64,000 bases of DNA from Ciborinia camelliae (lineage: Eukaryota; Ascomycota; Leotiomycetes; Helotiales; Sclerotiniaceae), in assembly GCA_025890175.1 (NCBI GenBank), contig JANPYM010000006.1:1334376-1398375 (forward strand), given 5' to 3'. The stretch's first letter is position 1, and the number at the start of each line of letters is the position of its first letter. Under the pieces are notes generated by a model that saw only the letters and a program-made list of their open reading frames with translations, searched no databases and was not told the DNA's origin. Shown piece after piece: positions 1 to 10,358 of the stretch. The translations under genes were made by a program, and so were the position numbers.

Positions 1-680
1 GAATGTTCAATTTGGCCTGGATATGGATATTCATGTCGGAAATAGTATTGATTGTCACAATCATTACAACTATTCGGCGTATTTAGTTGGCTCATTTTGT
101 AATGTAGTCTTGATATGACCGCCACTTGCTTACTTAACTGTATCAACCAAAAGTCAAGAGGTTATCTGTCGTCTACAATTGGCATAACAATGGTATTAAA
201 TCGCAGCCTTGATAGGGGGCCGCATCTGATATTAACGAGGCTTGAAGGAAGTTGAAAATTTTGTTCGTATCGGTCAACGGGTGAAAATGCAAGGCTGTAA
301 CCACAAAATTTATCTTCACTTCCAACTTCCAGTTATTGCAACGATACCGTACGAGATAAAATCTGAGTACATCCAACGTAAATTAAATAGACATTGCCAT
401 CCAAAAAATTAATTGATACAACAACAACTTTACTCTGCTTCAATCAATAAATAATTCTTTTCAAATTTCCTGAAATTGGGGTTGTTAGCCCTGGGACTCG
501 GCTAATATTTTAGCGCGAAAACCGGTGTCAATTTCGAGAATCTCATCCACCGCGAAGACGAATTTGAAGACAACGACCAACCGACAAAACACGACACCGC
601 CCTCACCAAATAACGAAGGTAGAGCATTTTGATATTCTGTATACTTTTCGAAATCATTCTGACATTTTATCCAGGACACG
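1..680. other. Upstream region of the uL13 gene
   Basis: No coding segment is supported here. It should hold the promoter and leader of the ribosomal protein gene. Short antisense reading frames lack splice or composition support. No tRNA-like box pair was seen. Confidence 0.5.
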
Positions 681-1689
681 ATGTCGACCTTCGAGCCAGT
701 CGTAAGTGCTCAATCCCTTATCCATGGTCACCATAGTTCAATTCAAGATATAGCGACGACAACGATTGGAAGAAATTGTTTTGGGTTCAGCGACATGCAG
801 GATACGAAGAGGAACGGATTGCTGATATTGGACTTCTATTAGATCACGATCGATGCCAAGGGTCACCTTCTTGGTCGCCTTGCAAGCACTGTTGCAAAGC
901 AGTTGCTTAACGGCCAGAAGATCGTCGTTGTACGATGTGAGGCCTTGAACATCTCCGGAGAGTTCTTCCGTGCGAAGCGTACGTTATACCTTTACTTGAA
1001 TCTGAGGTGGAATGGCATATGATGGATTCGATATCGCGCATGGATGGAATATATATGAAATGATGGAAGGCTGATTCAATTTCGATAATAGTCAAGTACC
1101 ACGCCTACCTCCGAAAGATGACCAGATACAACCCAACCCGTGGAGGTAAGATATCATGACCCGCCAATTGCGATTAATGGCATTCGACACGAGGAAAATA
1201 TCCTGACACGTTTCGAATAGGTCCTTTCCATTTCCGTGCCCCATCCAGAATCTTCTACAAGACCGTCCGTGGTATGATTCCTCACAAGACCGCCCGTGGT
1301 GCCGCTGCCATGGAGAGACTTAAGGTTTTCGAGGGTGTCCCACCACCATACGACAAAGTCAAGCGCGTTGTCGTTCCCCAAGCTTTGAGAGTGTTGAGAT
1401 TGAAGCCTGGACGCAAATACTGCACTGTCGGCAGATTGAGCCACGAGGTCGGATGGAAATACCAAGACGTTGTTGCTAGGTTAGTAAAGTCATTTGGGAT
1501 TAGGTTGAATCCAAATTTGATGGGATGGTTACTAATATCAATTATTACAGACTTGAGGAGAGAAGAAAGGTTAAGAGCGCCGCATACTACGAGCGCAAGA
1601 AGGCAGCACGCAAGCAGCTCTCAGAAGCCCAGAAGTCCGCCAAGATCGATGATAAGACTAAGACTGAGTTGGCTGCTCTCGGCTACTAA
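681..1689 (+). CDS. rpl16: 60S ribosomal protein L16 (uL13 family)
   Basis: Five exons: 681-701, 843-978, 1092-1145, 1221-1479 and 1551-1689, giving 202 aa, the usual length for fungal L16. All junctions are GT-AG and phases agree. The translation carries the uL13 core in order: [25 protein letters not shown], the ISGEFFR element, [46 protein letters not shown], and the C-terminal LAALGY ending. The first exon encodes only seven residues, a common layout for ribosomal protein genes in filamentous ascomycetes. uL13 is a structural component of the large ribosomal subunit in the cytosol. The last intron has a canonical CTAAT branch region shortly before ACAG. No alternative identity is plausible. 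Confidence 0.97.
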
Positions 1690-2500
1690 ACTTCCTGGAC
1701 CTTATTTGATGTGATTTTGCGCTGCTGGGTGGATGGATTGGGTTGTTTTAACGGTTTCTTCTTTTCAACAATAACAACGTCAATGCTTTGTTCGACCTAT
1801 TATTGGGAGATCTCAGGGCCTGGTATTCATTTACCACACACGATATTGGGAAATGCTACATGGAATAGGAGTCTGATGCAGCAAGGAACTCTGATGTGTA
1901 TTGCTTCGGCTTGCATGCAGTTCATAGCAAAATGAAAAGCCCAAGGCATGAATCAAGAATGAATACATTGCGTTTGGTGTTGTGGAAATGGAAGTGGAAT
2001 TGTGAAAAATAATAATGAAATCCATTAGATACAGTTTATGAATAAGCATCGGTTTGGTACAAGTTACTTTAATTCTTTGTGAATTCAAAGAGCAGTTTTT
2101 GGAGAGAGTATGATGGGATCTTTTTGAGCCATGAGCTAGCTATTAAGATCATCATGATGTAATTTATTGGATACATTGAACAGCTCGGACTGATTATACC
2201 CATAGGGAGAACCAAAAGACAAACATATAATTTTTTTTTAACAAAAGATCGTCCATCATCCTTTCTCTACCTACTTATCTGATTATTATTCTTCTTATTC
2301 TTATGCCGTTTAGTCTTCAATCATCTTTCTCTCTTTCAGCTTAGGTAGGTAGGTAGGGATGGGAGGTAGGTCTCTTATATCCGCCATCCGCTCCCTACCG
2401 CTCCCTACCTACCTACCTGGTAGGCATCCTGCGGGCTGCACAGGCTGCGTGCACTCTGCGTATAGGTTGGTTGGTTGGTGGGTTGGTGGGTAGGGAGGTA

Positions 2501-2628
2501 GGGAGGTAGATTTGTAGGGAGGTAGATTTGTAGGGAGGTAGATTTGTAGGGAGGTAGATTTGTAGGGAGGTAGATTTGTAGGGAGGTAGATTTGTAGGGA
2601 GGTAGATTTGTAGGGAGGTAGATTTGTA
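2501..2628. repeat. 16-bp minisatellite, eight perfect copies
   Basis: The unit GGGAGGTAGATTTGTA is repeated eight times without a mismatch. A ninth, diverged partial copy (GGGAGGTGGATG) follows. The absence of divergence indicates recent or actively homogenised expansion. The unit starts with the same GGGAGGTAG word that seeds the neighbouring TAGG-rich DNA. Confidence 0.97.
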
Positions 2629-2943
2629 GGGAGGTGGATGTTGGATGGATACTAGGTAGGTATTTAATGGATTGGATTGGATTGGATCGGATAGATGGGA
2701 GGAGGGGGAGAGAGGGGGAGAGGTAGGTGGATGGATGGTTGGATGGTTGGATGGGAGGTAGATAGGTCGTTGTAGATAATTTAATTTAATGCAATCATGT
2801 AATCATCAATGTATTTTTTTTCTTCTTCTTTTCTTCTCTCATTGCCTACCTACTCAATTACCTTCCTTGGTGTAGACCGTGTGGTGTGGTGTGGTACGGT
2901 ATGGTACTCGCTTTTGAATCTTGAATCTTGAATTGTCACTCTT

Positions 2944-2991
2944 GATTTTGATTTTGATTTTGATTTTGATTTTGATTTTGATTTTGATTTT
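2944..2991. repeat. (GATTTT)8 microsatellite
   Basis: Eight tandem copies of the hexamer GATTTT, ending in a run of T then A. It is non-coding. Confidence 0.95.
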
Positions 2992-4133
2992 TAAAAAGGG
3001 AGGTCAGTATCTAATAGGTCCACGGGTAGGTAGGTAAGTATGTCTACCTAATTATTTAGGTAGCTAGCTGAACTTGCTTGTTGGTTGAAACTTGGCATTC
3101 CTTTAACTCCCCGGCCCTAGTCTAGGTACATCACTTCCTTAACTCCCCTAGGGCTCCTTCGTACGGAACTGGGAGCTAGGTAGCTGGGTAGGTAGGTAAG
3201 GTAAGGTTCCTTGTTTAAGCCGAGGGGGTGAGGGTGAGGGTGAGGGTCACTTAAGGTAGGTACTAGGTAGGTACTAGGTAACGGAGGTAAAGGAGGTTGG
3301 TATAGTGTGTTGGGCGGTTGGGTGTGGGTCAAAAAGTTGGACCTGTGTAGACAGTAGGTAGGTAGGTACTGTACTGTATATAGATAGATAGGTCATAGGT
3401 AATAGATAATAGGCAACCTAGCTTAAGCTTAATCTTAAGTTTAAAGTTACTATGTTGGGTACACCAGATAAAGGATCTGAGCGAGATGGAGATTTGTATA
3501 TTGGAATTTCTCTGCTTGCTTGCTTGCTTGATGTGGTATTGGTATTATCTTTTCTGATATGATATGATATGATATGATATTCGTAGGTAGATAACGGACA
3601 GATAACAGACAGATAGATAGTCTGTAATCCTTACGATTTTAGGTAATTATGGGATCTGCGTGTATGATCTGATCTCATCTGATCTGATCTTCGGGTATGA
3701 AAGGAAAGAGAGGAGGGGAGGGGTTCAATCCGATGTAGGTAGGTTGATAGGTTGTGTTGCGGTGCGTTTTTATCTTTCTCCACATTGGTGCGGGTTGTGG
3801 GTTGCGGGAGAGCGGGACAGTGGGACTGTGGGAGAAGGTTAGCTGAGTGAAGATTTGGATTGGGTTTGGTGATGGGAATCCATTATTGAACTGATGTGAT
3901 GTGAATACCTACCTTACCTATATAAAGGGATAAAGGGCGGGAGGGATAAAGGAAAGGGGTGGATTTTATTTTTTGTTCCTACCACTTTTTTCTTCATTTT
4001 TTTCTCGTTATTTTTTTTTTCAATGCCCGCTTGCGTGGTAAGTAGTAGATTGATTTCGTTTGGTTTGTTTTTTGCTTTGGATTTTGGGGTCGGTTTATTG
4101 CTATTTTTTTTTTCTTTTTTTGCTTATTCTTAT

Positions 4134-4165
4134 TGTTGTTGTTGTTGTTGTTGTTATTATTACTA
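4134..4165. repeat. Trinucleotide (TTG/TTA)n tract
   Basis: A run of TTG triplets shading into TTA and CTA. It produces spurious poly-Cys or poly-Asn reading frames on the two strands and should not be taken as coding. Confidence 0.85.
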
Positions 4166-4336
4166 CTACTGGGAGTTTTCCTTTGAGGGGATTTTGATGT
4201 TGGGAGAGGAGAAGAGATGAGAGGGACGGCCGGAGGGAATTCTTTTGAGAACATTAAGGACCTGAGCCTCGGTTCGCTAGATTTTGGAGTAGGGAGAAGA
4301 AAAGAGGAGGAAAGAGAAAAGAAGATATTCTATTTG

Positions 4337-4366
4337 TGGTTGGTTGGTTGGTTGGTTGGTTGGTTG
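4337..4366. repeat. (TTGG)n microsatellite
   Basis: A tetranucleotide TTGG run of about seven copies within the CoA ligase upstream region. Confidence 0.85.
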
Positions 4367-4810
4367 ATGGGATTTCATATACGGTTTTGGTTAATTGATT
4401 AATTGATTAATTGGTTCACGGATAATTAAAACTAACCTTACGACGGGAAGGGTAGGGAAACGCGGTACACCACGAGAAACACAAGCAAGTTCGCAAGCAA
4501 CCTTATTACACAAGGTCACCTCACACGAAAGGTGCAACTTACGTAAGCCGAGAAGAGAAGAGAAGAGACGGGACGTCGAATTGACACGTCGAATTTTTTA
4601 AGGCGACGGATATTGGCGGGAGAGTCGGAGAATATTAGGGAAGTATACGGCCAACTCGAAGATTCTTTGGGAGTCGGGAGAATTATAAAGGCGGTTCAAA
4701 CTTCAAATCGTCCAGGTTGGTAAAATTATCTGCATCAGACCTTGGGAGAGAGTATCCAAATCACAGATACCAGTCAGACTTATTAAGCTTAACAAAACCT
4801 TAACGAGAAG

Positions 4811-6577
4811 ATGTCGGGTCCTAGTTCTAGGCTTCAGAGCTTGGTTCATCATTTAATACCCTCCTCGTCAGTTTCTACATCTTCTGCATCGCTGCCATCT
4901 CCAAAACATCATATACATACCCTCTCGCCTACATTCTTCCTCCCTCGCGCAGCAGCCATTGAACCGGATGCCCCAGCCATCCATCATGTTACCGCCAACG
5001 GACAAACAATCACACGTTCCTATCAGGAATTTGCGGATCGCTCTCGTGGTTTAGCATATTATCTCAAAAAACACAAACTCTCTCGCATCGGGATACTATG
5101 TTCCAATACCCCCGCATTTCTCGAAAGTATTTTTGGAGTTGCGGCTGCGGGGGGCATCCATGTGGGGGTTAATTATCGGTTAAAGGATGAGGATGTTATT
5201 TATATTTTTGAGTTTGCGGGGGTGGATTGTATTATTGTGGATCGGGAGTTTGTGGGGTTGTTGGAGGGGTTTAGGGGGAGGAATAAAGGGGTGAGGATTA
5301 TTGTTGATGAGGATACCGAGAGGGATGAAGGGGAGTTTGATCACGCGGTTTTGGAGGGTTTAAGCTATGATGGAGAGAATGGAGGGAAGGGATGGGATGG
5401 ATTGCATGCCCAGGCTGATGATGAGGATGGGACCATTGCCATTCCGTTTACGAGTGGAACAACGGCGAAACCGAAGGGTGTAGTCTATACTCATCGGGGA
5501 GCTTATCTTGCGACTATGGGAAATATTGTGGAATCGGGATTGAACTTTCATAAAGGAAGATGTGGATATCTCTGGACACTTCCCATGTTCCATGCAGTTG
5601 GCTGGTGTTTTCCTTGGGCCGTTACGGCTGTTCGAGGCACCCATTTCTGTCTACGCAAAATCGACTATCCTCTCATATGGAAACTATTAAAATCCCAACC
5701 CATCAGCCATTTCAACGCCGCGCCTACAGTCAACACACTCCTCTGCGCCTCGAATGAAGCATCCAAACTCCCAAATCCAGTCCGTGTCACAGTCGCCGCA
5801 TCCCCTCCCACAGCACACCTTTTCGAAACCATGACAAACCTAAATCTCATCCCAGTTCACGTGTACGGCCTGACGGAAACCTACGGCCCCATTACAAAAG
5901 GCTACCACATGCCTATCTGGGAAGAACTTCCCCGCAAGGAAAAATACGCCCGCATGGCGCGTCAAGGTCATGGTTTCCTCACCTCGCTGAATCTCCGCGT
6001 CATCAAACCCGATCAACCGCCTAACCTCCTCATCGACGTCGCCCGCAACGGCAAGGAGATAGGAGAAATCATCTTCACGGGAAATATCTGCGCGAAGGAA
6101 TATTACAATGATAAAGAAGCGACGGAGAAACTTTTTGCGGGCGGCGCTTTGCATAGTGGGGATTTGGCCGTTTGGCATGAGGATGGCAGTGCGCAGATTC
6201 TGGATCGGGCAAAGGATATTATTATTAGTGGGGGTGAGAATATTAGTAGTGTGGCCCTGGAAGCGATGCTGGTTCAACATGAGGGCGTGTTGGAGGCGGG
6301 GGTGGTGGGGATCAAGGATGAGAAGTGGGGGGAATGTCCGGTGGCTTTCGTTACGGTTAGGGAGGGCGCGGCTTCTCGAGGAGGGGGAGGGGGGGAAGGA
6401 GGAGGGCCACTCAAGGGTGAGGATGTGGTGAGGTGGGCGAGGGACGAAAGTAGTATTAGTAGGTTTATGGTGCCCAAGGAGGTGATTGTCGTGGCGGAAC
6501 TTCCAAAGACGAGCACGGGGAAGGTGAAGAAAAATGTTTTGAGGGAGTGGGCGAGGGGGAATTGGGAGGATAAATAG
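4811..6577 (+). CDS. AMP-binding acyl-CoA ligase (acyl-activating enzyme)
   Basis: A single exon of 588 codons, within the usual 540-600 aa of acyl-activating enzymes. Known for the family: ATP-dependent adenylation of a carboxylic acid followed by thioesterification to CoA. Visible motifs are the P-loop TSGTTAKPKG from residue 214, the aromatic motif YGLTETYGP near residue 355, HSGDLAVWHEDG with RAKDIIISGGENIS near residues 455-480, and the C-terminal PKTSTGKVKK bearing the adenylation lysine near 570. It most resembles the short/medium-chain acyl-activating enzymes of fungi and plants; the substrate cannot be read from sequence. The N-terminal 50 residues are Ser/His-rich and could be a targeting peptide. 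There is no peroxisomal SKL tail (it ends in WEDK). A glycine-rich insertion (RGGGGGEGGG) near residue 521 lies in the mobile C-terminal subdomain and is unusual. Confidence 0.93.
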   Translation: MSGPSSRLQSLVHHLIPSSSVSTSSASLPSPKHHIHTLSPTFFLPRAAAIEPDAPAIHHVTANGQTITRSYQEFADRSRGLAYYLKKHKLSRIGILCSNTPAFLESIFGVAAAGGIHVGVNYRLKDEDVIYIFEFAGVDCIIVDREFVGLLEGFRGRNKGVRIIVDEDTERDEGEFDHAVLEGLSYDGENGGKGWDGLHAQADDEDGTIAIPFTSGTTAKPKGVVYTHRGAYLATMGNIVESGLNFHKGRCGYLWTLPMFHAVGWCFPWAVTAVRGTHFCLRKIDYPLIWKLLKSQPISHFNAAPTVNTLLCASNEASKLPNPVRVTVAASPPTAHLFETMTNLNLIPVHVYGLTETYGPITKGYHMPIWEELPRKEKYARMARQGHGFLTSLNLRVIKPDQPPNLLIDVARNGKEIGEIIFTGNICAKEYYNDKEATEKLFAGGALHSGDLAVWHEDGSAQILDRAKDIIISGGENISSVALEAMLVQHEGVLEAGVVGIKDEKWGECPVAFVTVREGAASRGGGGGEGGGPLKGEDVVRWARDESSISRFMVPKEVIVVAELPKTSTGKVKKNVLREWARGNWEDK

Positions 6578-7198
6578 ATGATGGGGACGGAAGGGGGTAG
6601 TTGAGAATTTTTGAGGCGATATAGTTCGCAATAGGATCATGGGAGAAGGTTGAAGGTATATATATACTTAAATACCTACCTACTATGAGACGAGATGATA
6701 TTCTGCGAGCATAATTAACCACGATAACTAAAGTTTTCGTGCTGATCGTAGGTAGGTACCGATTCATTGCCGAGATTCATATTTGCTGTTGTATGGTTTC
6801 CGGATGGCTTAGTAAATGGTTACGTGGTATTCATGCGCAGCAATCAAGGCTTCGTCGGGGAAAGATTAGACTTGTCTAACTTGTTGACTTCGAGTCATAC
6901 TCCCCCTGTACTGGTAGATATTCCAATGATCCACACCCGGCCTCCAGACTGCCAGATTCTTGTTGCTCTCGCTGGAATTTGCTTTTTTGGCTTGCCTACC
7001 TACCTACCTACCTACCGTTTTGATGCTATCAAATCATCTCCCATCATCACTCATCATCTTTCATATACAAAGTAAGTATCTGACATCTGTTCTCTGCATC
7101 CAACCACCTCGAAGCTTTCCCCATCTTTCGCGTTTTGGAACTATTTTTTGGACCTATTCTTTGGACTTGGACTTGGAATAGGTATTGTTTTGTGCAAT
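6578..7198. other. Intergenic region
   Basis: Contains a CCTA run at about 6995-7016 and a TAGG run near 6750. No coding segment was supported. The end is a likely promoter for the following membrane protein. Confidence 0.5.
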
Positions 7199-7940
7199 AT
7201 GATATCTAGCTTGCAGCGATCTGATGGGGAGGATCACAGTGACGACCCGCAAAATCCTCATATCACGGATCCTCCCACTGGGGAGGAGCAAACATATGAT
7301 ATAAGGAGAGGTATCACGCAGCCTCTGAAGTCATCCAAAAAGATTGCCTGGACTATAACCTCAAAACGTGAGGAACTTCTCAGTTACTCTTTTTGCACAC
7401 TCACCGAGGAGGAGGAGATCACGGAGGAGAAAGCAGAAAAGCTCAACGTCAAGACTGCATCCATGATATCATGGGGCGAATTCAAAAGGCTTATTACGGG
7501 ACTCAAACAGTTTGGTAGGCCGCTCATGGGTACATGAAGATAAACATGTTGTCTGAGTATATAGACTATCAAAGACACAATCTCATGTTCTCAGAAGCAA
7601 TTTTTGCACCGAGAGGCACATCTTGTCGATTATTTGAGTATAGTTCTTATAGGGTTCGCAATACTGACGTAAACACTTTGTAGATTGCATCCAAGTTTCT
7701 TCTCACGACACTGGAGCCTTCGAATCTCCAAACCTCGACGCCGGCGATCCCATAACGAAAACGCTAAAATTTGTATTCTTAGGTTTTCTGGTCGTGGCAT
7801 CGCTGCTGGTGCCGGCACTGATATACTTGGTGGGGATCATGTGTGTTATATTATGTACAGACGTGATGGCCGCGGTGGCGTCTCATGGGACTTCTTCTTC
7901 GACGATGCCAATGTCAAATCCAAGCAAAATAAATGCTTGA
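7199..7940 (+). CDS. Small predicted membrane protein, function unknown
   Basis: Two exons, 7199-7514 and 7684-7940, give 190 aa. The junction (phase 1) uses GTAGGC and TTTGTAG with an ACTGAC branch-like site near 7664. A second in-phase donor at 7530 would add five residues. The product is hydrophilic and acidic for about 125 residues (an EEEEITEEKAEK stretch near residue 80), then has one long hydrophobic stretch of roughly 30 residues (FVFLGFLVVASLLVPALIYL and onward), followed by a Ser/Thr-rich tail. I do not recognise the family. It lies upstream of, and in the same orientation as, another single-pass membrane protein, but separate promoters are likely. The start ATG was chosen because the in-frame codon further upstream is TTG. 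Confidence 0.6.
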
Positions 7941-8507
7941 CAAATGTCTTGGATATCTATATTCTCAGAACGTTGTAACCCTCCGAAACATGTTACCCCG
8001 TACATGGGATGAAAGATTAGGTTCGAGATGAGCACGTGTAACAATAAGCTTAATTTCGGGAAGCTAAAATGGCTAGTTTGGCTAATTTGGTTGACCAATT
8101 ATATCACATATAATACCCCATTAGCCCCATACGTAAAAATCCCCCGAAAAGAAAAATTGCTTGGCCAATTGGAAATCGGTTTGAGGAGTTATGGGATGCA
8201 TAGAAAGGCTGTGCTTATCGTTTACTTCTATATGAAGAAAGTTGAAAGGATCCTGAAAGTTCAGATCTCCGCTCTTTTAGATACAAATTCCCCATGGCAT
8301 AAAGGAGGAATCCCATCCATCCCATCTCAGCTGGCCTGGGCACTACTGGGCATGGCCCAGCCTTTCGTCCATGAGGCTTATTATTCCCTCGGATGTTTTC
8401 TTCCCAGAAGATTCAAATCTTCCACGTATCCGACATGGAATCTTTTCAAGTTCATGACTTTGATACTCAGAGATACTTGAACTGGGAAATCGCCAATTGC
8501 AGTAAGG
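7941..8507. other. Intergenic region between two membrane-protein genes
   Basis: A frame open at 8028-8480 has no signal, domain or composition that supports translation. It is probably 3' UTR and promoter. Confidence 0.45.
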
Positions 8508-9524
8508 ATGATGTATTGTTCACGCCATCACGTCTTTACATTTTTTTGCTTTTGGTGGAGCATCATAGAATATACCATCGCTGATGATCATGGAGTTGTG
8601 TTTCTTTACCCAACGGCAAATCTCACATTCAACTATCTCGATACCATCAATGTAACCTACACATCTCCATTCCCCGAACCTCAAATTTGGGTTTTCTGCT
8701 CAAATGCTACAGATGTTACTTCCTCATTAATCACCGGTAAGTGAAGATTCCACGTTTATGTTTCCATAAAATAATAAAATAATCGGGAAACATGGTCATG
8801 GAGACTAATCTCATCTAATTTCCATCTCGTAGAAAGTCATGCTTCAGTTAAAGCCTTTAATGGCTCTGCACCTATCAATTTCAAATGGCTGGGTGGTTCT
8901 CCTTGTTGGTTTGATCTGAGACCAAATAGCTCAGCGGGTCATGGGGCAAATAGTCCGCAGTTTCTTATCGATCAGAATAAACGTGCCACGCCGGTAACGT
9001 TGGGATTGGAGGATACGTATCCGAGTGCGAGTGCGACGGCTACATCATCGGATGAGAGCTCGGATAGTAATAGTAATGATGTGACGACCACAATGTCATC
9101 CACGCCTACTGCCTCTTCTAATGCTAGTTCCAATAGTAGCTCCGGTTCTGCGTCGTCGACTCAAACCGCCATTTCGAATACCAATTATTCCGTGGGCGGT
9201 CTTTCAGGTGGAGCAAAGGCAGGAATTGGTATTGGTATTGGGGTTATGGTTCTCCTGGCAGTGGCTATAGGATGTCTCATCTGGCGCGGAAAACAAAAAG
9301 CGAGGGAAAATGATTATGCGATTTATCCAACAGGTGTGAATGAGAAGGCATCATCGCCGGATGAGAAGAATTTCAATGGACAGCAGACGATTTCATATGA
9401 AATGGATGTTCCGGACCAGAAATTTGAACTTGCTAGTGCACGCCCGGTCGGGGAAATGAGTGGTATCAATATCAGGTCGAGTGGTTGTTCGGTTCAGTCA
9501 CCGACTTTGGGTCTGAATTCGTGA
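8508..9524 (+). CDS. Secretory single-pass membrane protein with Ser/Thr-rich stalk
   Basis: Two exons, 8508-8736 and 8833-9524 (GTAAGT / CGTAG, phase 1), give 306 aa. Architecture: a hydrophobic N-terminal signal peptide of about 25 residues, an extracellular module with several Asn-X-Ser/Thr sites and paired cysteines (residues 26-130), a Ser/Thr/Asn-rich stalk (about 140-200), a transmembrane helix AGIGIGIGVMVLLAVAIGCL at 206-225, and a basic then acidic cytoplasmic tail. This is the general layout of fungal cell-surface sensors and of the stalked membrane proteins common in filamentous ascomycetes. No WSC or PAN cysteine pattern is visible, so a sensor role is only inferred. Confidence 0.78.
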
Positions 9525-10358
9525 TAAAGAATATCGAGATATGTATGGGACGTGATACAGGGTTTATGTTGCATCTGATTATAGATATATTGAATGAATT
9601 TGCGATCTATAGGATATTGGTTTCGAGTCGAGGCATTATTCGATAGTATTGTTCATAGTTCGTTCGGTGAAATCTCCCCTGATGGCTTCGGGAAACAGCC
9701 ATCTGATCTAAGCTCATGAACCCCAAATCAACACTTGCCGATTTGCATCATTTCAATCAGATGATGACCAGGTTAAAACTTGCAATATTTCCACGGGGAT
9801 TCGCGATAAGAAGACACGAAACGATGAGATTTCTGTTGTTTGCGAGTTGGAGAGGCGAGGATCATGATAAGAAATGATTGAAGTCATTGGATTACTTGAG
9901 GTTGTTGAAACAGTTCAAGAAATTGAAAGTACCGCAAGAGCTGCGATATTTATATTGTTGGAAGTCGGTTGGTGGCACGGATCGGGTCACTTTTATATAC
10001 TTGGGTATCCACATTTCTCCATTCGGTCGGCTGCATGGATGCAATGCTATCCGCACATGGATGAGATACTCCGTACATCTTATCGGCACATATTCCGGAA
10101 TCTTGATACTAAGTTAGGTGTTCTACGTATAGTGGATGACGTGACTAGTGGTTACTTTTTGCTAGGGCCTCTGCGGGAACAGGGCGGGTAATGGGTACTT
10201 AGCACAACTCTATCTTCTTCTGATGGTGCTTCTTGAGCAACTACTTCTCAAGCATAAGCTTTAGTCAGTCAGCCTTAATTGCTCAAGTACTTTTCATTTT
10301 GATGTTAACTTTTCATAAGATATCAAACTATCAGAGTACCCTCGCCTACAACCCTATC
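9525..10358. other. Intergenic region
   Basis: No supportable gene. The P450 frame is open upstream to an ATG at 10233, but typical P450 N-terminal membrane anchors align best with the ATG at 10359. Confidence 0.45.

Larger units (their letters stand above)
1690..4810. other. Repeat-rich intergenic region
   Basis: About 3.1 kb with no supportable gene. The first 400 bases are probably the 3' UTR of the uL13 gene. From about 2340 on it is dominated by TAGG/GGTA runs, G-rich purine tracts and several microsatellites listed separately. A T-rich leader followed by an ATG at 4023 looks superficially like a start, but the frame behind it is low-complexity Cys/Tyr/Phe from a TTG repeat. The last 300 bases before 4811 are the likely promoter of the CoA ligase; a GACGTCGAATT-like word occurs twice around 4572-4595. 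Confidence 0.6.

Noticed and set aside
979..1091. C/D snoRNA in the second intron of the uL13 gene
   Set aside because: TGATGG and CTGA words occur, but no proper C box (RTGATGA) paired with a D box and terminal stem.
4023..4220. Short plus-strand ORF after a T-rich leader
   Set aside because: Its sequence is the translation of a TTG/TTA microsatellite with no domain or splice partner.
8028..8480. 150-codon plus-strand ORF between two membrane-protein genes
   Set aside because: No domain, no leader, and composition unlike a protein; it ends just before a well-supported start at 8508.
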